In this document: positions 50,919-62,536 of the stretch, piece after piece
How positions within the stretch are numbered: position 1 is the first letter of the stretch
Layout: each line of letters opens with the position of its first letter
From: Mycolicibacterium sp. CBMA 234
GTDB taxonomy: Bacteria; Actinomycetota; Actinomycetes; Mycobacteriales; Mycobacteriaceae
Assembly (NCBI RefSeq): GCF_009729415.1
Contig: NZ_MPKW01000001.1
Coordinates: 434,001 to 498,000, forward strand
DNA length: 64,000 bases
Direction of reading: 5' to 3'
The notes under the pieces: generated by a model
Told to the model about the DNA's origin: nothing
Seen by the model: only the letters and a program-made list of their open reading frames with translations
The model's database searches: none
Position numbers and translations under genes: made by a program

Positions 50919-53168
50919 CTAGCTCCCCGCCGCGCTCACCGTCACGGGGATGCCGTTGAGCGCGCCGTTGCCCGACGGCTCGTCGATGAAGTCCGGCAGC
51001 GACAAAATGTTCGTGTTCACGCCGGGAGACGCGTTGGCGATCCCCAGCCGGGTACCGGGCTGACCGTGGCCCCAGCCGTGCGGCATGGACACCACGCCCG
51101 GCTTGATCGCGTCGGTCACTTCGACCGGTACGACGATTTTCCCAGCGCCAGAAGCGACTTCGGCGTTGTCGCCGTCCGCGATACCTCGCATCGCGGCGTC
51201 GCGGCTGTGGATCAGCAGGGTGCAGCGGTCACGGCCTTTCATCAGCGCGCCGACGTTGTGCAGCCACGAGTTGTTGGACCGCAGGTGCCGTCGGCTCACC
51301 AGCACCAGCTCGTCGTCGGCTCGCTTGAGCCGCGAGGCCAGCCGCGGCAGGTCGTCGAGCAGATACTGCGGCGCCAACCGAATCTTCTTGTCGGCGGTAC
51401 CGAGCACCTCGGGCACCCGCGGCACCATCGGGCCGTAATTGATGCCGTCCGGGTGGGCCTTGAGTTTCTCCAGCGTCAGGCCATCGGGGTTCTCGCCGTA
51501 CCGATCGCCGAACGCCGCGGTCCGCAGCGTCAGGTCGAGCATGCGCTCGGGGCCTCCGTGGTCGTACTTCTTGCGAATCTCGGCGCCGTCGAGGCCCTGG
51601 GTAAAGCACATGTAGTCGAACCAGCCGTCGTCGAGCGCGGCGATATCGACGTCCTCGGCCGGGGTGCCGGTGCACAACCCGGTCAGTCGGATCAGAATCT
51701 CCCACTCCTCCGGCGCATCCGGGTCCTCGCGGAGGAACACCGGCGGCGAATACCGCGCGAAGCTGTTGATCGCCGCGCCCAGCAGCAGGTCCGCCGAATG
51801 CGGCTGTTCGAGCCCCGAAGGGCCGGGCAGGATGACGTCGGCGTGCCGCGTTGTTTCGTTGAGCCACAGGTCAACTGAGATCATCGCGTCCAGATTGGGC
51901 AGCGCCTCGTCGAGCTTGTCGCCACCCGGGGTGGACAGCACGGGATTGCCGGCCACCGTGATCAGGGCCTTGATCTGGCCCTCGCCGGGGGTAGTGATCT
52001 CTTCGAGCATGCACGAGACCGGTACCTGGCCCAGCACTTCCTTGGCTCCGCGGACGCGGGTCTGGTAGCGGCCGAAGTTCGGCGCGCCGTCCTCCAGGCC
52101 CGGGATGGTCTGGCCGGTGATGGTCCACGCAGTCGGGGTGGCGAACATCGCGCCGCCGGGCACGTCGAAGTGTCCCGTGACGATGTTGACGACGTCGATC
52201 AGCCAGCTCGCGAGACTGCCGAATTCCTGGTTGCAGGTACCGATCCGGCCGTAGACCACGGCCCGCGGGGTTCCGGCCAGCTCACGGGCCAGTCCCCGGA
52301 TGCGCTCCGCGTCGATACCCGTTGCGGCAGCGACCCTTTCGGGTGACCACTCGGCCGCCGCCTGCCGCAGCTCGGGCACGCCGTCGAGATACTGCTCCAG
52401 CTGGCCGAGGTTGACCAGGCCTTCATCGAACACGGTGTGAATGACGCCCATCAGCAGCGCGGCGTCGGTGCCCGGCGTGATAGGCAGCCACTCATCAGCT
52501 TTGGCGGCGGTCTGAGTCTTCACCGGGTCGATGACGATCACCTTGCCGCGCTTACGGATTCCGCCGATGATGCCCATGACGTCGGGAGCCGCCAAGAGCG
52601 ATCCCTGCGAGGCAGCCGGGTTGGCGCCCATCACCACGAGCAGGTCGGTGCGCTGCAGGTCCGGCGTCGGGAAGGCCCACCAGCTGCCGTACATCAGATG
52701 CGACGACACGTTCTTGGGCCACTGGTCGATGGTGCCCGGCGAGTAGGTGATGGGCATGCCGGACAAGCCGAGCAGGATCGCGGCGTACCGCGACAGCGAA
52801 AACGAGTGCGCCAGTGGGTTTCCGGTGTAAGCCGCGACGGCACCGATGCCGTGCTTCTCGATGACCGGGGCCAGCAGTTCGGTGCAGCGCCGGAACGCGG
52901 TGTCCCAGTCGACCTCGTGCCACTGCCCGTCGACCTTGATCATCGGCCGGCGGATCCGGTCGGGATCGTGATGCAGTGCGCCCAGCGACGCACCCTTCGG
53001 GCAGATGTGGCCCGCGCTCCACTCGTCGGCCTTGTTCGGCCGGATGCTGGCAACCTTGCCGTCTTGCACCTGAATCTCCAAGCCGCACATGGCTTCACAG
53101 AGACAGCAGGCGTGCAGATGCAGACCGTCTTCGCCGACTTCGGCGATTACTCGTGGCTCGGTTCCCAT
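50919..53168 (-). CDS. Molybdopterin oxidoreductase (Rv0197-like)
   Basis: This 749-residue enzyme of the DMSO-reductase superfamily has an N-terminal [4Fe-4S] site of Cys21, 24, 28 and 56 (HACCLCEAMCG, then HICPKGASL). The molybdopterin domains follow (LLVVMGANPAASQGS, VIVIDPVKTQTAAKADEWLPI) and the C-terminal cofactor-binding domain starts at VLVSRRHLRSNNSW. No Tat signal, so it is cytoplasmic. The molybdenum ligand is not obvious, the expected place reading SPGTIDQWPKN. It resembles M. tuberculosis Rv0197, of unknown substrate. No partner subunits lie beside it. Confidence 0.87.
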   Translation of the reverse strand: MGTEPRVIAEVGEDGLHLHACCLCEAMCGLEIQVQDGKVASIRPNKADEWSAGHICPKGASLGALHHDPDRIRRPMIKVDGQWHEVDWDTAFRRCTELLAPVIEKHGIGAVAAYTGNPLAHSFSLSRYAAILLGLSGMPITYSPGTIDQWPKNVSSHLMYGSWWAFPTPDLQRTDLLVVMGANPAASQGSLLAAPDVMGIIGGIRKRGKVIVIDPVKTQTAAKADEWLPITPGTDAALLMGVIHTVFDEGLVNLGQLEQYLDGVPELRQAAAEWSPERVAAATGIDAERIRGLARELAGTPRAVVYGRIGTCNQEFGSLASWLIDVVNIVTGHFDVPGGAMFATPTAWTITGQTIPGLEDGAPNFGRYQTRVRGAKEVLGQVPVSCMLEEITTPGEGQIKALITVAGNPVLSTPGGDKLDEALPNLDAMISVDLWLNETTRHADVILPGPSGLEQPHSADLLLGAAINSFARYSPPVFLREDPDAPEEWEILIRLTGLCTGTPAEDVDIAALDDGWFDYMCFTQGLDGAEIRKKYDHGGPERMLDLTLRTAAFGDRYGENPDGLTLEKLKAHPDGINYGPMVPRVPEVLGTADKKIRLAPQYLLDDLPRLASRLKRADDELVLVSRRHLRSNNSWLHNVGALMKGRDRCTLLIHSRDAAMRGIADGDNAEVASGAGKIVVPVEVTDAIKPGVVSMPHGWGHGQPGTRLGIANASPGVNTNILSLPDFIDEPSGNGALNGIPVTVSAAGS

Positions 53169-53243
53169 TACCCGACTGTAACGCCGTTACTGAGGCGTGG
53201 ATCACAGATAGTCCCGGTGGCCGGGAGACCGGATGGACGGACG

Positions 53244-53783
53244 CTACAAAGCGTGCGAAAGCTCACGGCCGAACTGCAGCAGCCGCTGCATTTGTGCCAG
53301 CCCACCGTCGTCGACGGACTTGGTGTATCGGAACGATTCGCAGAAGAAGTCGGTATCGACCGCCGACTTCTGGCGGCTCCGGGTGACCAGCTGGGTGTAC
53401 ATGCGCAGCCGGACCTCGGCCAAGCGGCGAGTGCCGTCGGCCAACACCTCGAACTGGGTGGTCAGGATGTGATCGGTGATGGTGGACAACAGGATGGTCC
53501 GCACCGAGGTGTCCAGCACCCGCCGCAGCTGCTCGTCGTCGCCGCTGGCGTCGTCGTCGGCCCGCCACATGATCAGACGTTCGCCGTCGGTGAGGACGAC
53601 CTCCTGCCACACCGCGTCACCCCACGATTCCTCAGTCGCGCCGCGGGACATGATGAACGACTTGATGGCCCGGAAGTCGATGACCGATCGGAGCTGTTCG
53701 AGCGCCAGCTCCGGATCTCGCAGGTAGACCTTCGCCGCGTCCTCGACGCTCGTGTACGGCGCCCAGTCCTGCGGTTCTTCCAT
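53244..53783 (-). CDS. Conserved mycobacterial protein (Rv2532c-like)
   Basis: This 179-residue soluble protein from the ATG with GAGGACG upstream (MEEPQDWAPYTSVEDAAK) has no recognised catalytic motif. Mixed alpha/beta character, with strands such as WQEVVLTDGERLIMWRAD and FEVLADGTRRLAEVRLRMYT. The position 13 bases after nusB corresponds to Rv2532c. Function unknown; probably co-transcribed with pepQ-efp-nusB. The in-frame start 14 codons earlier would overlap nusB. Confidence 0.8.
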   Translation of the reverse strand: MEEPQDWAPYTSVEDAAKVYLRDPELALEQLRSVIDFRAIKSFIMSRGATEESWGDAVWQEVVLTDGERLIMWRADDDASGDDEQLRRVLDTSVRTILLSTITDHILTTQFEVLADGTRRLAEVRLRMYTQLVTRSRQKSAVDTDFFCESFRYTKSVDDGGLAQMQRLLQFGRELSHAL

Positions 53784-53796
53784 GGCTGCTCGTCCT

Positions 53797-54285
53797 CTAC
53801 TCGTCGGTGCTGCCCTGCGCCGCACCCTGCACGGCCGCAGCGGCAGCCCGGATCTGCGGCGTCACCAGCATCACCTGGCCCAGCACGCCGTTGACGAAAC
53901 CGGGTGAGTCATCGGTGGACAGCGACTTGGCCAGCTCGACCGCCTCGTCGACAGCCACAGGCTCCGGCACGTCCGTGGCGTGCAGCAGCTCCCACACCGC
54001 GACGCGCAGGATCGCCCGGTCCACGGCGGGCAGCCGCTCCAGGGTCCACCCCTGCAAATGCGCGGAGATCAGGTCGTCGATGTGTGCCGCATGCTCGGTG
54101 ACGCCGTTCGCGACGGTCACCGTGTACGGGTTCAGCACCGAGACCTCGGGGTCGCTGTCGGCCAGCGTGTTGCGCAGCTTCGCGCCCTCGGCCGCGGTGA
54201 TCCCGCGCGCTTCGGCCTCGAACAGCAGGTCGACGGCGCGCTTGCGCGCCTGGTGCCGACCCTTGTCGGAGCGACGGTCAGGCAT
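53797..54285 (-). CDS. nusB: Transcription antitermination factor NusB
   Basis: This 162-residue all-helical protein opens [19 protein letters not shown], the RNA-binding start of NusB, and contains [20 protein letters not shown] and [21 protein letters not shown], the conserved core. It joins NusE on boxA RNA for rRNA antitermination. Its ATG overlaps the efp stop by 8 bases, and the tail beyond about 140 is the usual mycobacterial extension. Confidence 0.96.
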   Translation of the reverse strand: MPDRRSDKGRHQARKRAVDLLFEAEARGITAAEGAKLRNTLADSDPEVSVLNPYTVTVANGVTEHAAHIDDLISAHLQGWTLERLPAVDRAILRVAVWELLHATDVPEPVAVDEAVELAKSLSTDDSPGFVNGVLGQVMLVTPQIRAAAAAVQGAAQGSTDE

Positions 54286-54841
54286 TGACCCGACTGATGT
54301 AGCTGCTGTCGCGGGTATCCACCTTGAGCTTGTCGCCGATGTTGATGAACAGCGGGACCTGGATCTCGGCGCCGGTCTCCAAGGTGGCCGGCTTGGTGCC
54401 GGCGTTCGAGCGGTCGCCCTGCAGGCCCGGCTCGGTGTGCGCGACGACGATGTCGATGCTGACCGGGAGCTCCAGGTACAGCGGCGCGCCGTTGTGGAAC
54501 GCGATCTGCACCTGCAGGTTCTCCAGCAGGAAGCCGGCCGCGTTGCCGACCAGCGCCTCGGTCAGCGGGTGCTGCTCGAAGTCCTCGGCATCCATGAAGA
54601 CGAAGTCGCTGCCGTCGCGGTACAGGTAGGTGGCGTCGCGCCGGTCGACGGTCGCCGTCTCGACCTTCACACCGGCGTTGAAGGTCTTGTCCAGCACCTT
54701 GCCCGACAGCACGTTCTTGAGCTTGGTGCGCACGAAGGCCGGGCCCTTGCCAGGCTTGACGTGCTGGAACTCGATGATCTGCCACAGCTGGCCCTCGATG
54801 TTCAGCACGAGGCCATTCTTGAAGTCGGCGGTTGATGCCAC
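54278..54841 (-). CDS. efp: Translation elongation factor P
   Basis: EF-P, 187 residues, relieves ribosome stalling at proline runs. The GTG start gives [19 protein letters not shown], and the loop that reaches the peptidyl-transferase centre reads [10 protein letters not shown] with Lys32. The three beta-barrel domains are complete to [16 protein letters not shown] lies 12 bases upstream; the longer frame runs through pepQ. Confidence 0.96.
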   Translation of the reverse strand: MASTADFKNGLVLNIEGQLWQIIEFQHVKPGKGPAFVRTKLKNVLSGKVLDKTFNAGVKVETATVDRRDATYLYRDGSDFVFMDAEDFEQHPLTEALVGNAAGFLLENLQVQIAFHNGAPLYLELPVSIDIVVAHTEPGLQGDRSNAGTKPATLETGAEIQVPLFINIGDKLKVDTRDSSYISRVNA

Positions 54842-54869
54842 GGTGGGTACTGCTCCTAGCTCTCTGTCG

Positions 54870-55973
54870 TCAGAGGATGGCCAGTTCCTTGGGGAACCGG
54901 GTAAGCAACTCAGGTGTGTGTGTCGTATCGCTGCCCACGACCAGCGTGTCCTCGATCCGGACGCCGCCCCGGCCGGGCAGGTAGACACCGGGCTCCACGG
55001 TGACCACAGAGCCAGCAAGCAGTGTACCGGCGGCAGCGGAGTTGATTCCCGGTGCTTCGTGAATCTGCAGTCCGACCCCGTGCCCCAGCCCGTGCGAGAA
55101 CTGCTCGCCGTAGCCCGCGTCGGCGATGACCTGCCGAGAAGCCCGATCCACCGCCGACAGCGTCGCACCCGGCACCACGGCCTCCCGGCCCGCCCGCTGT
55201 GACGTCGCGACCAGGTCGTAGATGTCTCGCTGCCACTGCGCGACCGGCGCCAACACGAACGTCCGCGTCATGTCGGAGTGGTAGCCGGCGACCAGGGCAC
55301 CGAAGTCGATCTTCACGAAGTCGCCCGCCGCCAGCACCGCATCGGTGGGCCGGTGGTGCGGAATCGCCGAGTTCGCGCCGGTCGCCACGATGGTCTCGAA
55401 CGACGGGCCGTCGGCACCGTGGTCGAGCATCCGGGACTCCAGTTCGCGGGCGACATCCTTCTCGGTCCGGCCGGCCCGTAGCCCGCCGGCCTCTACCAGG
55501 TCTTTCAATGCGGCGTCGGCGGCCTCGCAGGCCAACCGCAGGATCGCGATCTCACCGGCGTCCTTGACCTCCCGGAGCGCCTCGACCATGCCCGGCGCCC
55601 GCACCAGCTCGATGTCGCCACTGACCCGTTGCAACGCGGCGTGCGCATCGACGGTCAGGACGTGACTTTCGAAGCCGAGCCGCTTCACACCGGCGGCCAC
55701 CGCCGCGCGCACGAGCTGCGGCGCACAGGCCCGCTCGATGACAATCTGGAGGTCCGGGGCCTGCTGCGCGGCCTGCGTTCGGTACCGCCCGTCGGTGGCG
55801 AGGATGGCGGTCTCCCCGTCCTTGTCCTGTTCACTGGGAATAAGCAGTGCGGCGTTGGATCCGGTGAATCCAGACAGATAATGCACGTTGACCAGGTCAG
55901 TTACCAGAATTGCGTCCAGTTCGGCGGCCGCCAGATGCCGACGCAGAATGTGGCGCCGGTGGGAAATTGTCAC
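54870..55973 (-). CDS. pepQ: M24-family Xaa-Pro peptidase PepQ
   Basis: This 367-residue metallopeptidase of the proline dipeptidase/aminopeptidase P type has a creatinase-like N-domain (about 1-130) and the pita-bread C-domain with metal ligands in [44 protein letters not shown] and RIEDTLVV. It heads the pepQ-efp-nusB run (Rv2535c-Rv2533c). A short spacer separates its GTG from the divergent membrane-protein gene, where both promoters must lie. Confidence 0.93.
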   Translation of the reverse strand: MTISHRRHILRRHLAAAELDAILVTDLVNVHYLSGFTGSNAALLIPSEQDKDGETAILATDGRYRTQAAQQAPDLQIVIERACAPQLVRAAVAAGVKRLGFESHVLTVDAHAALQRVSGDIELVRAPGMVEALREVKDAGEIAILRLACEAADAALKDLVEAGGLRAGRTEKDVARELESRMLDHGADGPSFETIVATGANSAIPHHRPTDAVLAAGDFVKIDFGALVAGYHSDMTRTFVLAPVAQWQRDIYDLVATSQRAGREAVVPGATLSAVDRASRQVIADAGYGEQFSHGLGHGVGLQIHEAPGINSAAAGTLLAGSVVTVEPGVYLPGRGGVRIEDTLVVGSDTTHTPELLTRFPKELAIL

Positions 55974-56006
55974 GATATGTGACGCTACTCGCTACGCTGT
56001 CACCTC

Positions 56007-56546
56007 ATGAGTAAGTGGTTGCTGCGCGGAGTTGCCTTTGCGGCGTTGATGGTGATCGTTCGATTGCTGCAAGGCGCAATGATCGGAGTCTGGGAAAAAC
56101 AGTCCTTGATGATCAGCATCACTCTGGTTGTCCTGTACTTCGTCGCCGCCTTCGTGTGGGGACTGCTCGACGGCCAGAGCGATGCCAAGGCCCAGCCCGA
56201 CCCTGATCGCCGCGAAGACCTGGCCATGGTGTGGCTGGTCGGCGGCCTGTTCGCGGGCATCATCAGCGGCCTGGTGTCCTGGATCATCGGCCAGGTCTAC
56301 GACAACATCTACGTCGACTCCCTGCTCTCCGAGGTCACGACGTTCGCGGCGTTCACCGCGCTGATCGTGTTCGTGGGCGGCGTCTGCGGTGTCGCGCTCG
56401 GCCGCTGGCTGATCGACCGCCACGCTCCGCCGGCCCCGAAGCACGACCACGCCGGCGCCGGTGAGCGCGCCGACACCGACGTCTTCGCCGCTGTGACCGC
56501 CGAGCAGGCCGGCCCGACCGCCGAGCAGAACGAAACGCAGTCCTAA
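56007..56546 (+). CDS. B-4DMT family four-helix membrane protein (Rv2536-like)
   Basis: This 179-residue protein has four membrane segments (around 6-26, 35-55, 73-95, 110-132), with a charged cytoplasmic loop GQSDAKAQPDPDRRED between the second and third, and an acidic, Ala-rich C-terminal tail. Located next to pepQ and before the aro genes as Rv2536 is in M. tuberculosis. A transport role is implied only by the family name. A strong terminator follows 17 bases after the stop. Confidence 0.85.
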   Translation: MSKWLLRGVAFAALMVIVRLLQGAMIGVWEKQSLMISITLVVLYFVAAFVWGLLDGQSDAKAQPDPDRREDLAMVWLVGGLFAGIISGLVSWIIGQVYDNIYVDSLLSEVTTFAAFTALIVFVGGVCGVALGRWLIDRHAPPAPKHDHAGAGERADTDVFAAVTAEQAGPTAEQNETQS

Positions 56547-56563
56547 ACCACCAACGCAAAAAG

Positions 56564-56598
56564 TCGCGGCCAGTCACCAGACTGGCCGCGATTTTTTT
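56564..56598. terminator. Bidirectional intrinsic terminator
   Basis: TCGCGGCCAGTC (56564-56575) and GACTGGCCGCGA (56580-56591) pair perfectly over ACCA, with AAAAAG before and TTTTTTT after. It separates the plus-strand B-4DMT gene from the end of the aro operon on the minus strand. Confidence 0.92.
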
Positions 56599-56610
56599 GG
56601 CTGATTGAGG

Positions 56611-58322
<1,712 letters not shown>

Positions 58323-58326
58323 TGAT

Positions 58327-59532
58327 TTATCCGGACATCTGCGGTTCGCGTTCCTGCACGGCACGCAGGTAGTTCTCGACGTTGGCGCGGGTCTCGGCCA
58401 GCGAATCGCCACCGAACTTGTCCAGCGTGGCCCGGGCCAGGACCAACGCGACCATGGCCTCGACAACCACGCCCGCGGCCGGGACGGCGCAGACGTCGGA
58501 ACGCTGGTGGATGGCGACAGCCTCTTCGCCCGTGGCCATGTCAACGGTGGCCAGCGCACGCGGCACGGTCGAGATCGGCTTCATGGCGGCGCGGACCCGC
58601 AGCGGCTGACCGTTCGTCATGCCGCCTTCCAAGCCGCCGGCGCGGTTGGTGGAGCGGGTGATGCCGTCTGCGCCTGGGTAGATCTCGTCGTGCGCAACGC
58701 TGCCGCGGCGACGGGCAGTCTCGAAGCCGTCACCGATCTCGACGCCCTTGATGGCCTGGATGCCCATGACCGCTGCGGCCAGCTGGCTGTCCAGCCGGTT
58801 GTCGCCGCTGGTGAATGAGCCGAGGCCGACCGGCAGGCCGCTGACGACCACCTCGACCACACCACCGAGGGTGTCGCCGTCTTTCTTGGCGGCTTCGATC
58901 TCGGTGATCATCGATTCTTCAGCGGCCTTGTCGAAGGCCCGCACCGGGCTGTCGTCGATGGCATCGAGATCCTGCGGCTGCGGGACCGGGCCGTCGTAGG
59001 GCTTGGATGCACCGATGGAGATGACGTGCGAGACGACGTCCACACCGAGCGCCTGCTTCAGGAACGCGCGGGCGATGGTGCCGGCGGCCACGCGGGCCGC
59101 GGTCTCACGGGCGCTGGCGCGCTCCAGCACTGGGCGGGCGTCGTCGAAGCCGTACTTGAGCATGCCGGCGTAGTCGGCGTGGCCGGGACGCGGTCGGGTC
59201 AGCGGCTCGTTACGTGCGGTGTTGGCCAGTTCGGCCGGGTCGACCGGGTCGGAGGCCATGACGGTCTCCCACTTGGGCCACTCGGTGTTGCCGATCTGGA
59301 CGGCGATCGGTCCGCCCAGCGTCTGACCGTGCCGTACGCCGCCCAGCAGGGTGACTTCGTCCTTCTCGAACTTCATCCGGGCCCCGCGGCCATAGCCGAG
59401 ACGACGCCGCTGCAACTGGATGGCGATGTCGTCCGAGGTCACGGAAAGGCCGGCCACCATGCCTTCGAGCATGGCCACCAGGGCGCGGCCGTGGGATTCA
59501 CCTGCTGTGGTCCATCGCAACACGTGTCCCAT
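58327..59532 (-). CDS. aroC: Chorismate synthase
   Basis: The 401-residue FMN-dependent enzyme makes chorismate from EPSP. Clear motifs: [17 protein letters not shown] at the N-terminus, [30 protein letters not shown] and [14 protein letters not shown] [17 protein letters not shown], plus [15 protein letters not shown]. The ATG is used; the third-codon GTG next to LRW is equally possible. It is the first aro gene in this run, downstream of the acetyltransferase by 33 bases. Confidence 0.96.
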   Translation of the reverse strand: MGHVLRWTTAGESHGRALVAMLEGMVAGLSVTSDDIAIQLQRRRLGYGRGARMKFEKDEVTLLGGVRHGQTLGGPIAVQIGNTEWPKWETVMASDPVDPAELANTARNEPLTRPRPGHADYAGMLKYGFDDARPVLERASARETAARVAAGTIARAFLKQALGVDVVSHVISIGASKPYDGPVPQPQDLDAIDDSPVRAFDKAAEESMITEIEAAKKDGDTLGGVVEVVVSGLPVGLGSFTSGDNRLDSQLAAAVMGIQAIKGVEIGDGFETARRRGSVAHDEIYPGADGITRSTNRAGGLEGGMTNGQPLRVRAAMKPISTVPRALATVDMATGEEAVAIHQRSDVCAVPAAGVVVEAMVALVLARATLDKFGGDSLAETRANVENYLRAVQEREPQMSG

Positions 59533-59565
59533 TGTCCCATGAGGGTGTTTACCGGCTGAAATCCG

Positions 59566-60060
59566 TCAGGCCAGGGTGCATTGCAGCAGCACGGTGTCGA
59601 TATCCCGGCCATGTTTGTGGCCGACCTGCCGCAGGCGGCCGGCCTCGACGAAACCCTGCTTCTGGTGCAGCACGATGGACGACGGATCGCCGCTGTCGGC
59701 GATCACAGCGATGACCTCACGGACGCCCGCTGGGCGGCAGGCCGCGAGCAGCGCGCCCAGCAGTTCGGAGCCCGCTCCCTTTCCGGTGGCCCATGGCGCC
59801 AGGTAGATCGAGTCCTCGACCGTGCCCTGATAGGCGGGCCGCGCTTTCCACGGCAGGCAGTAGGCGTACCCCGCGACCCAGCCGTCGCGTTCGACCACCA
59901 GGAAGGGCAAGCCGGCCGCGATCACGTTGGCGAACCGCGTTTGCCATTCGTTGGCCGCGGGCGGCTCCAGTTCGAACGACGCGACGCTGTTCATGACGTA
60001 ATGCGCATAGATGTCGGCGATGGCAGGCAGGTCAGCAGCAGTAGCGGCGCGGGTGCTCAT
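59566..60060 (-). CDS. GNAT acetyltransferase, phosphinothricin-acetyltransferase type
   Basis: This 164-residue enzyme begins RAATAADLPAIADIYAHYV and contains the PAT family's WKARPAYQGTVEDSIYLAP and the acetyl-CoA loop ATGKGAGSELL. Family members acetylate phosphinothricin, methionine sulfone or other small amines. The gene is 24 bases downstream of the histidine kinase gene and 33 bases upstream of aroC on the same strand, so it may be read with the two-component system. Confidence 0.88.
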   Translation of the reverse strand: MSTRAATAADLPAIADIYAHYVMNSVASFELEPPAANEWQTRFANVIAAGLPFLVVERDGWVAGYAYCLPWKARPAYQGTVEDSIYLAPWATGKGAGSELLGALLAACRPAGVREVIAVIADSGDPSSIVLHQKQGFVEAGRLRQVGHKHGRDIDTVLLQCTLA

Positions 60061-60084
60061 GGTGCGGGCAACGGTATCCGAGCA

Positions 60085-61212
60085 TCAGGCGGTGGGCAGC
60101 GTGACCTCGAGCCGGAAGCCGCCGGGTACTTGCGCGGCGGAAACCTGTCCGCCGTGGGCCTCGACGATGCCGCGCACGATCGCCAGGCCGATACCGGCGC
60201 CGGAGCCGCTGTCTTCCGCTGGTCGCGCCGCACTGCCTCGCCAGCCCATCTCGAACATCCGCCCGATGTCGTCCGTCTGCACCCCAGGCCCCTGGTCCAG
60301 GACGCTGAGCACCAGCCGGTCGTCGTCGAGCGACTGCGCTTCCACCACGATTTCGGAGTCTTCGGGTGCGTACCGGATGCTGTTGACCAACAGATTCGCC
60401 ACGACCCGCGAGAGCTCGCGGGGATCGGCGAGCAGCACCTGGTCGGTCATTCCGGCGTGGCTGATGCGGATTCCCCGAGTCGCGGCGAGCGCCTGCATCT
60501 CGGACACGACGTCGGAAATCAGGTCGAGCAGAACCACCGGCTCTTTGTGCAGTTTCAATGTGCCGCTCTGGATCTTGGACAGCTCGAACAGTCCGTCCAC
60601 CATGCGGTTCACGGCATCGACCTGATCGCGAATCTGGCGGATGTAGTCGGACCGGTCGTCGACAACGCCTTCCTCCAGTGCTTCGGCCATGGCGCGCATG
60701 CCGGCCAGCGGTGTCCGAAGATCGTGCGAAACCCATGCCACCAACTGGCGTCGTGAAGAATCCAGCTGCTCCACTTCGGCTCGCGCCTCCGCAAGCCGAG
60801 CGGACGAATCGGCGAGTTGCGCTGAGAGCGCGGCAAATTCGTTGGAGCCCTCGATTTCGGCCGTCACGATCTCGCCGGTGCCGATGCGCTCCGCCGCGCT
60901 TCGGAGCCGGCCCAGCGACTGCCGCACCAGTCGCGCCATGAACCAGGCGGCGAACGCGGCCATGGCGGCGGAGATGGCGATAACCCACATCAGCACCCGC
61001 AGGTCGTGCGGCGACAGATACATCTCGACCGAAATCGCAACCGTCGAGCCGACAATCGCCACGATCGTGGCCGTGATCACGATGGCCAGCTGACTTCCGA
61101 TCGAACCCCGTCGGTTCAGGTGCAAGCCGACGATGGCGGCGACCGTCGCAAGCAACGTCCAGGCCATCGCGGTTGCCGCAATGACGCCCAGGTCGGCGAG
61201 GTTCGGGATCAC
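60085..61212 (-). CDS. Sensor histidine kinase
   Basis: This 375-residue kinase has two to three membrane helices (about 8-30, 42-63, 72-93), a HAMP linker (about 94-146), the phospho-accepting His163 in AWVSHDLRTPLAGM, an N box NLLVNSIRYAPED and ATP-binding G boxes LDQGPGV and GSGAGIGLAIV. Almost no extracytoplasmic loop is present, so it may sense within the membrane. I start at the GTG that overlaps the regulator stop as GTGA, rather than 14 codons earlier inside that gene. The adjacent response regulator is its partner. Confidence 0.9.
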   Translation of the reverse strand: MIPNLADLGVIAATAMAWTLLATVAAIVGLHLNRRGSIGSQLAIVITATIVAIVGSTVAISVEMYLSPHDLRVLMWVIAISAAMAAFAAWFMARLVRQSLGRLRSAAERIGTGEIVTAEIEGSNEFAALSAQLADSSARLAEARAEVEQLDSSRRQLVAWVSHDLRTPLAGMRAMAEALEEGVVDDRSDYIRQIRDQVDAVNRMVDGLFELSKIQSGTLKLHKEPVVLLDLISDVVSEMQALAATRGIRISHAGMTDQVLLADPRELSRVVANLLVNSIRYAPEDSEIVVEAQSLDDDRLVLSVLDQGPGVQTDDIGRMFEMGWRGSAARPAEDSGSGAGIGLAIVRGIVEAHGGQVSAAQVPGGFRLEVTLPTA

Positions 61213-61943
61213 GACGACCGCCCCGACGGCGTAAAGCGGTATCCCGCACCCCATTCCGTCCGCAGATACTCAGGTTCACGAGGATTGGGCTCGATCTTCT
61301 CGCGCAGCCGCCGCACGTGCACGGTGACGGTCGACGCGTCGCCCGAGTTCCAGCCCCAGACTTCCCGCAGCATCTCGTCGCGCGAGACGACCCGGTCAGG
61401 ATTCTTGAGCAGGAACAGCAGCAGTTCGTATTCGCGGCCGCTGAGTACGACGTCCGCGCCGTCGCAGGTGATCCGGCGCAATGACGGATCGATGCGGAAC
61501 CGGCCGACGGTGAACGGCGCGAGTGGTGACTGCCGGCTGGCGCGATGCCGCAGCAGTTTCGCGATGCGCAGTTGCAGTTCGCGTAGCGCGAATGGTTTGG
61601 CCAGGTAGTCGTCAGCACCGAGTTCGAGCCCGTCGATCCGATGCCCGCTGGCGCCGAGAGCAGTCAGCATGATCACCGGAACATCTGAGCGGGTGCGGAT
61701 ATCACGCAGCAGGTCATCACCGGACAGGCCGGGCAGCATCCGGTCGAGCACCAGCACGTCCGGCATGGCGTCGAGTACCGCGCGTCGTGCCGTCTCGCCG
61801 TCGTCATACTCAGCGACGCGAAAACCCTTGGCGCGCAGGAACGCCGCGACGGCCGTGCGTACCCGTCGGTCGTCCTCGACCAACATCACCGCTGCGCCGA
61901 CGCCAACTGCGTCGTCTGGACCGGTATCGGTAGACGAGTGCAT
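61209..61943 (-). CDS. OmpR-family response regulator
   Basis: This 244-residue regulator has a receiver domain with acidic pocket EDD at 23-25, phospho-acceptor Asp67 (LVLDRMLPG) and Lys116 (DYLAKPF), then a winged-helix domain (about 145-240) ending TVHVRRLREKIE and GYRFTPSG. It pairs with the kinase gene it overlaps. It is divergent, across 140 bases, from the DM13 lipoprotein/DoxX operon, a probable target. The ATG giving HSSTDTGPDD is preferred over a start 13 codons further upstream. Confidence 0.92.
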   Translation of the reverse strand: MHSSTDTGPDDAVGVGAAVMLVEDDRRVRTAVAAFLRAKGFRVAEYDDGETARRAVLDAMPDVLVLDRMLPGLSGDDLLRDIRTRSDVPVIMLTALGASGHRIDGLELGADDYLAKPFALRELQLRIAKLLRHRASRQSPLAPFTVGRFRIDPSLRRITCDGADVVLSGREYELLLFLLKNPDRVVSRDEMLREVWGWNSGDASTVTVHVRRLREKIEPNPREPEYLRTEWGAGYRFTPSGRSS

Positions 61944-62083
61944 GCTGCCGACACTATCCGCGCGACGCGCCGCCGGGTCCAATTCTTACGGTCCTGAAAT
62001 GTTCGGCGAATTGTCTTGGGGCGCTCCCTAACTTCGTGATTGCCGGGGTGATCGGCACCCCGCGAAACTCGAAGGAGATCGAC

Positions 62084-62536
62084 ATGCGTATCAAGCCGAT
62101 TGCTGCTGGTGCTGCGGCGCTGTTCGCCCTGACGCTCACCGCGTGCGGTACGGACGAGATGGCGAAGAGCAGCGGTACTTCCAGCGCTGCGCCGATGACG
62201 TCGGCGATGCAGACGACGGCGATGCAACAGTCTGCCGCGCGGATGGGCGAGTTCTCCGGGCTCAACGGCAAGCATGTCGCCGGATCGGCGACGGTGAACG
62301 GTTCGATGCTGGAGTTCACGAACTTCTCGTCCGACGAGGGACCGGACCTCCATGCATACCTCGCCAACGGCTCGAGCGAGGCCGACGTCGCGGCCGGCAA
62401 GCAGATCAGCACGATCAAGTACGACCAGGCGTCACAGTCGTTCTCGCTATCGGGCGTCGATGTCGGCAACTACAGCACGGTCGTCATCAACTGCGACAAG
62501 GCGAAGGCAGTCTTCGGCGCTGCCTCGCTGAAGTGA
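62084..62536 (+). CDS. DM13-domain lipoprotein
   Basis: This 150-residue exported lipoprotein has lipobox LTAC (Cys21), then a Ser/Thr/Met-rich linker and a DM13 domain (about 55-150): LEFTNFSSDEGPDLHAYLANG and VGNYSTVVINCDKAKAVFG, the latter holding the domain's conserved cysteine. DM13 domains are proposed electron-transfer or redox modules. AAGGAG precedes the ATG at the right distance; the frame start at 62036 is rejected. Its TGA shares a base with the DoxX ATG, so the two are coupled. Confidence 0.88.
   Translation: MRIKPIAAGAAALFALTLTACGTDEMAKSSGTSSAAPMTSAMQTTAMQQSAARMGEFSGLNGKHVAGSATVNGSMLEFTNFSSDEGPDLHAYLANGSSEADVAAGKQISTIKYDQASQSFSLSGVDVGNYSTVVINCDKAKAVFGAASLK

Noticed and set aside
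60032..61618. A 528-codon minus-strand frame overlapping the kinase and regulator genes
   Set aside because: It is out of frame with both two-component genes, whose H, N, G and receiver motifs are intact in the other frames.
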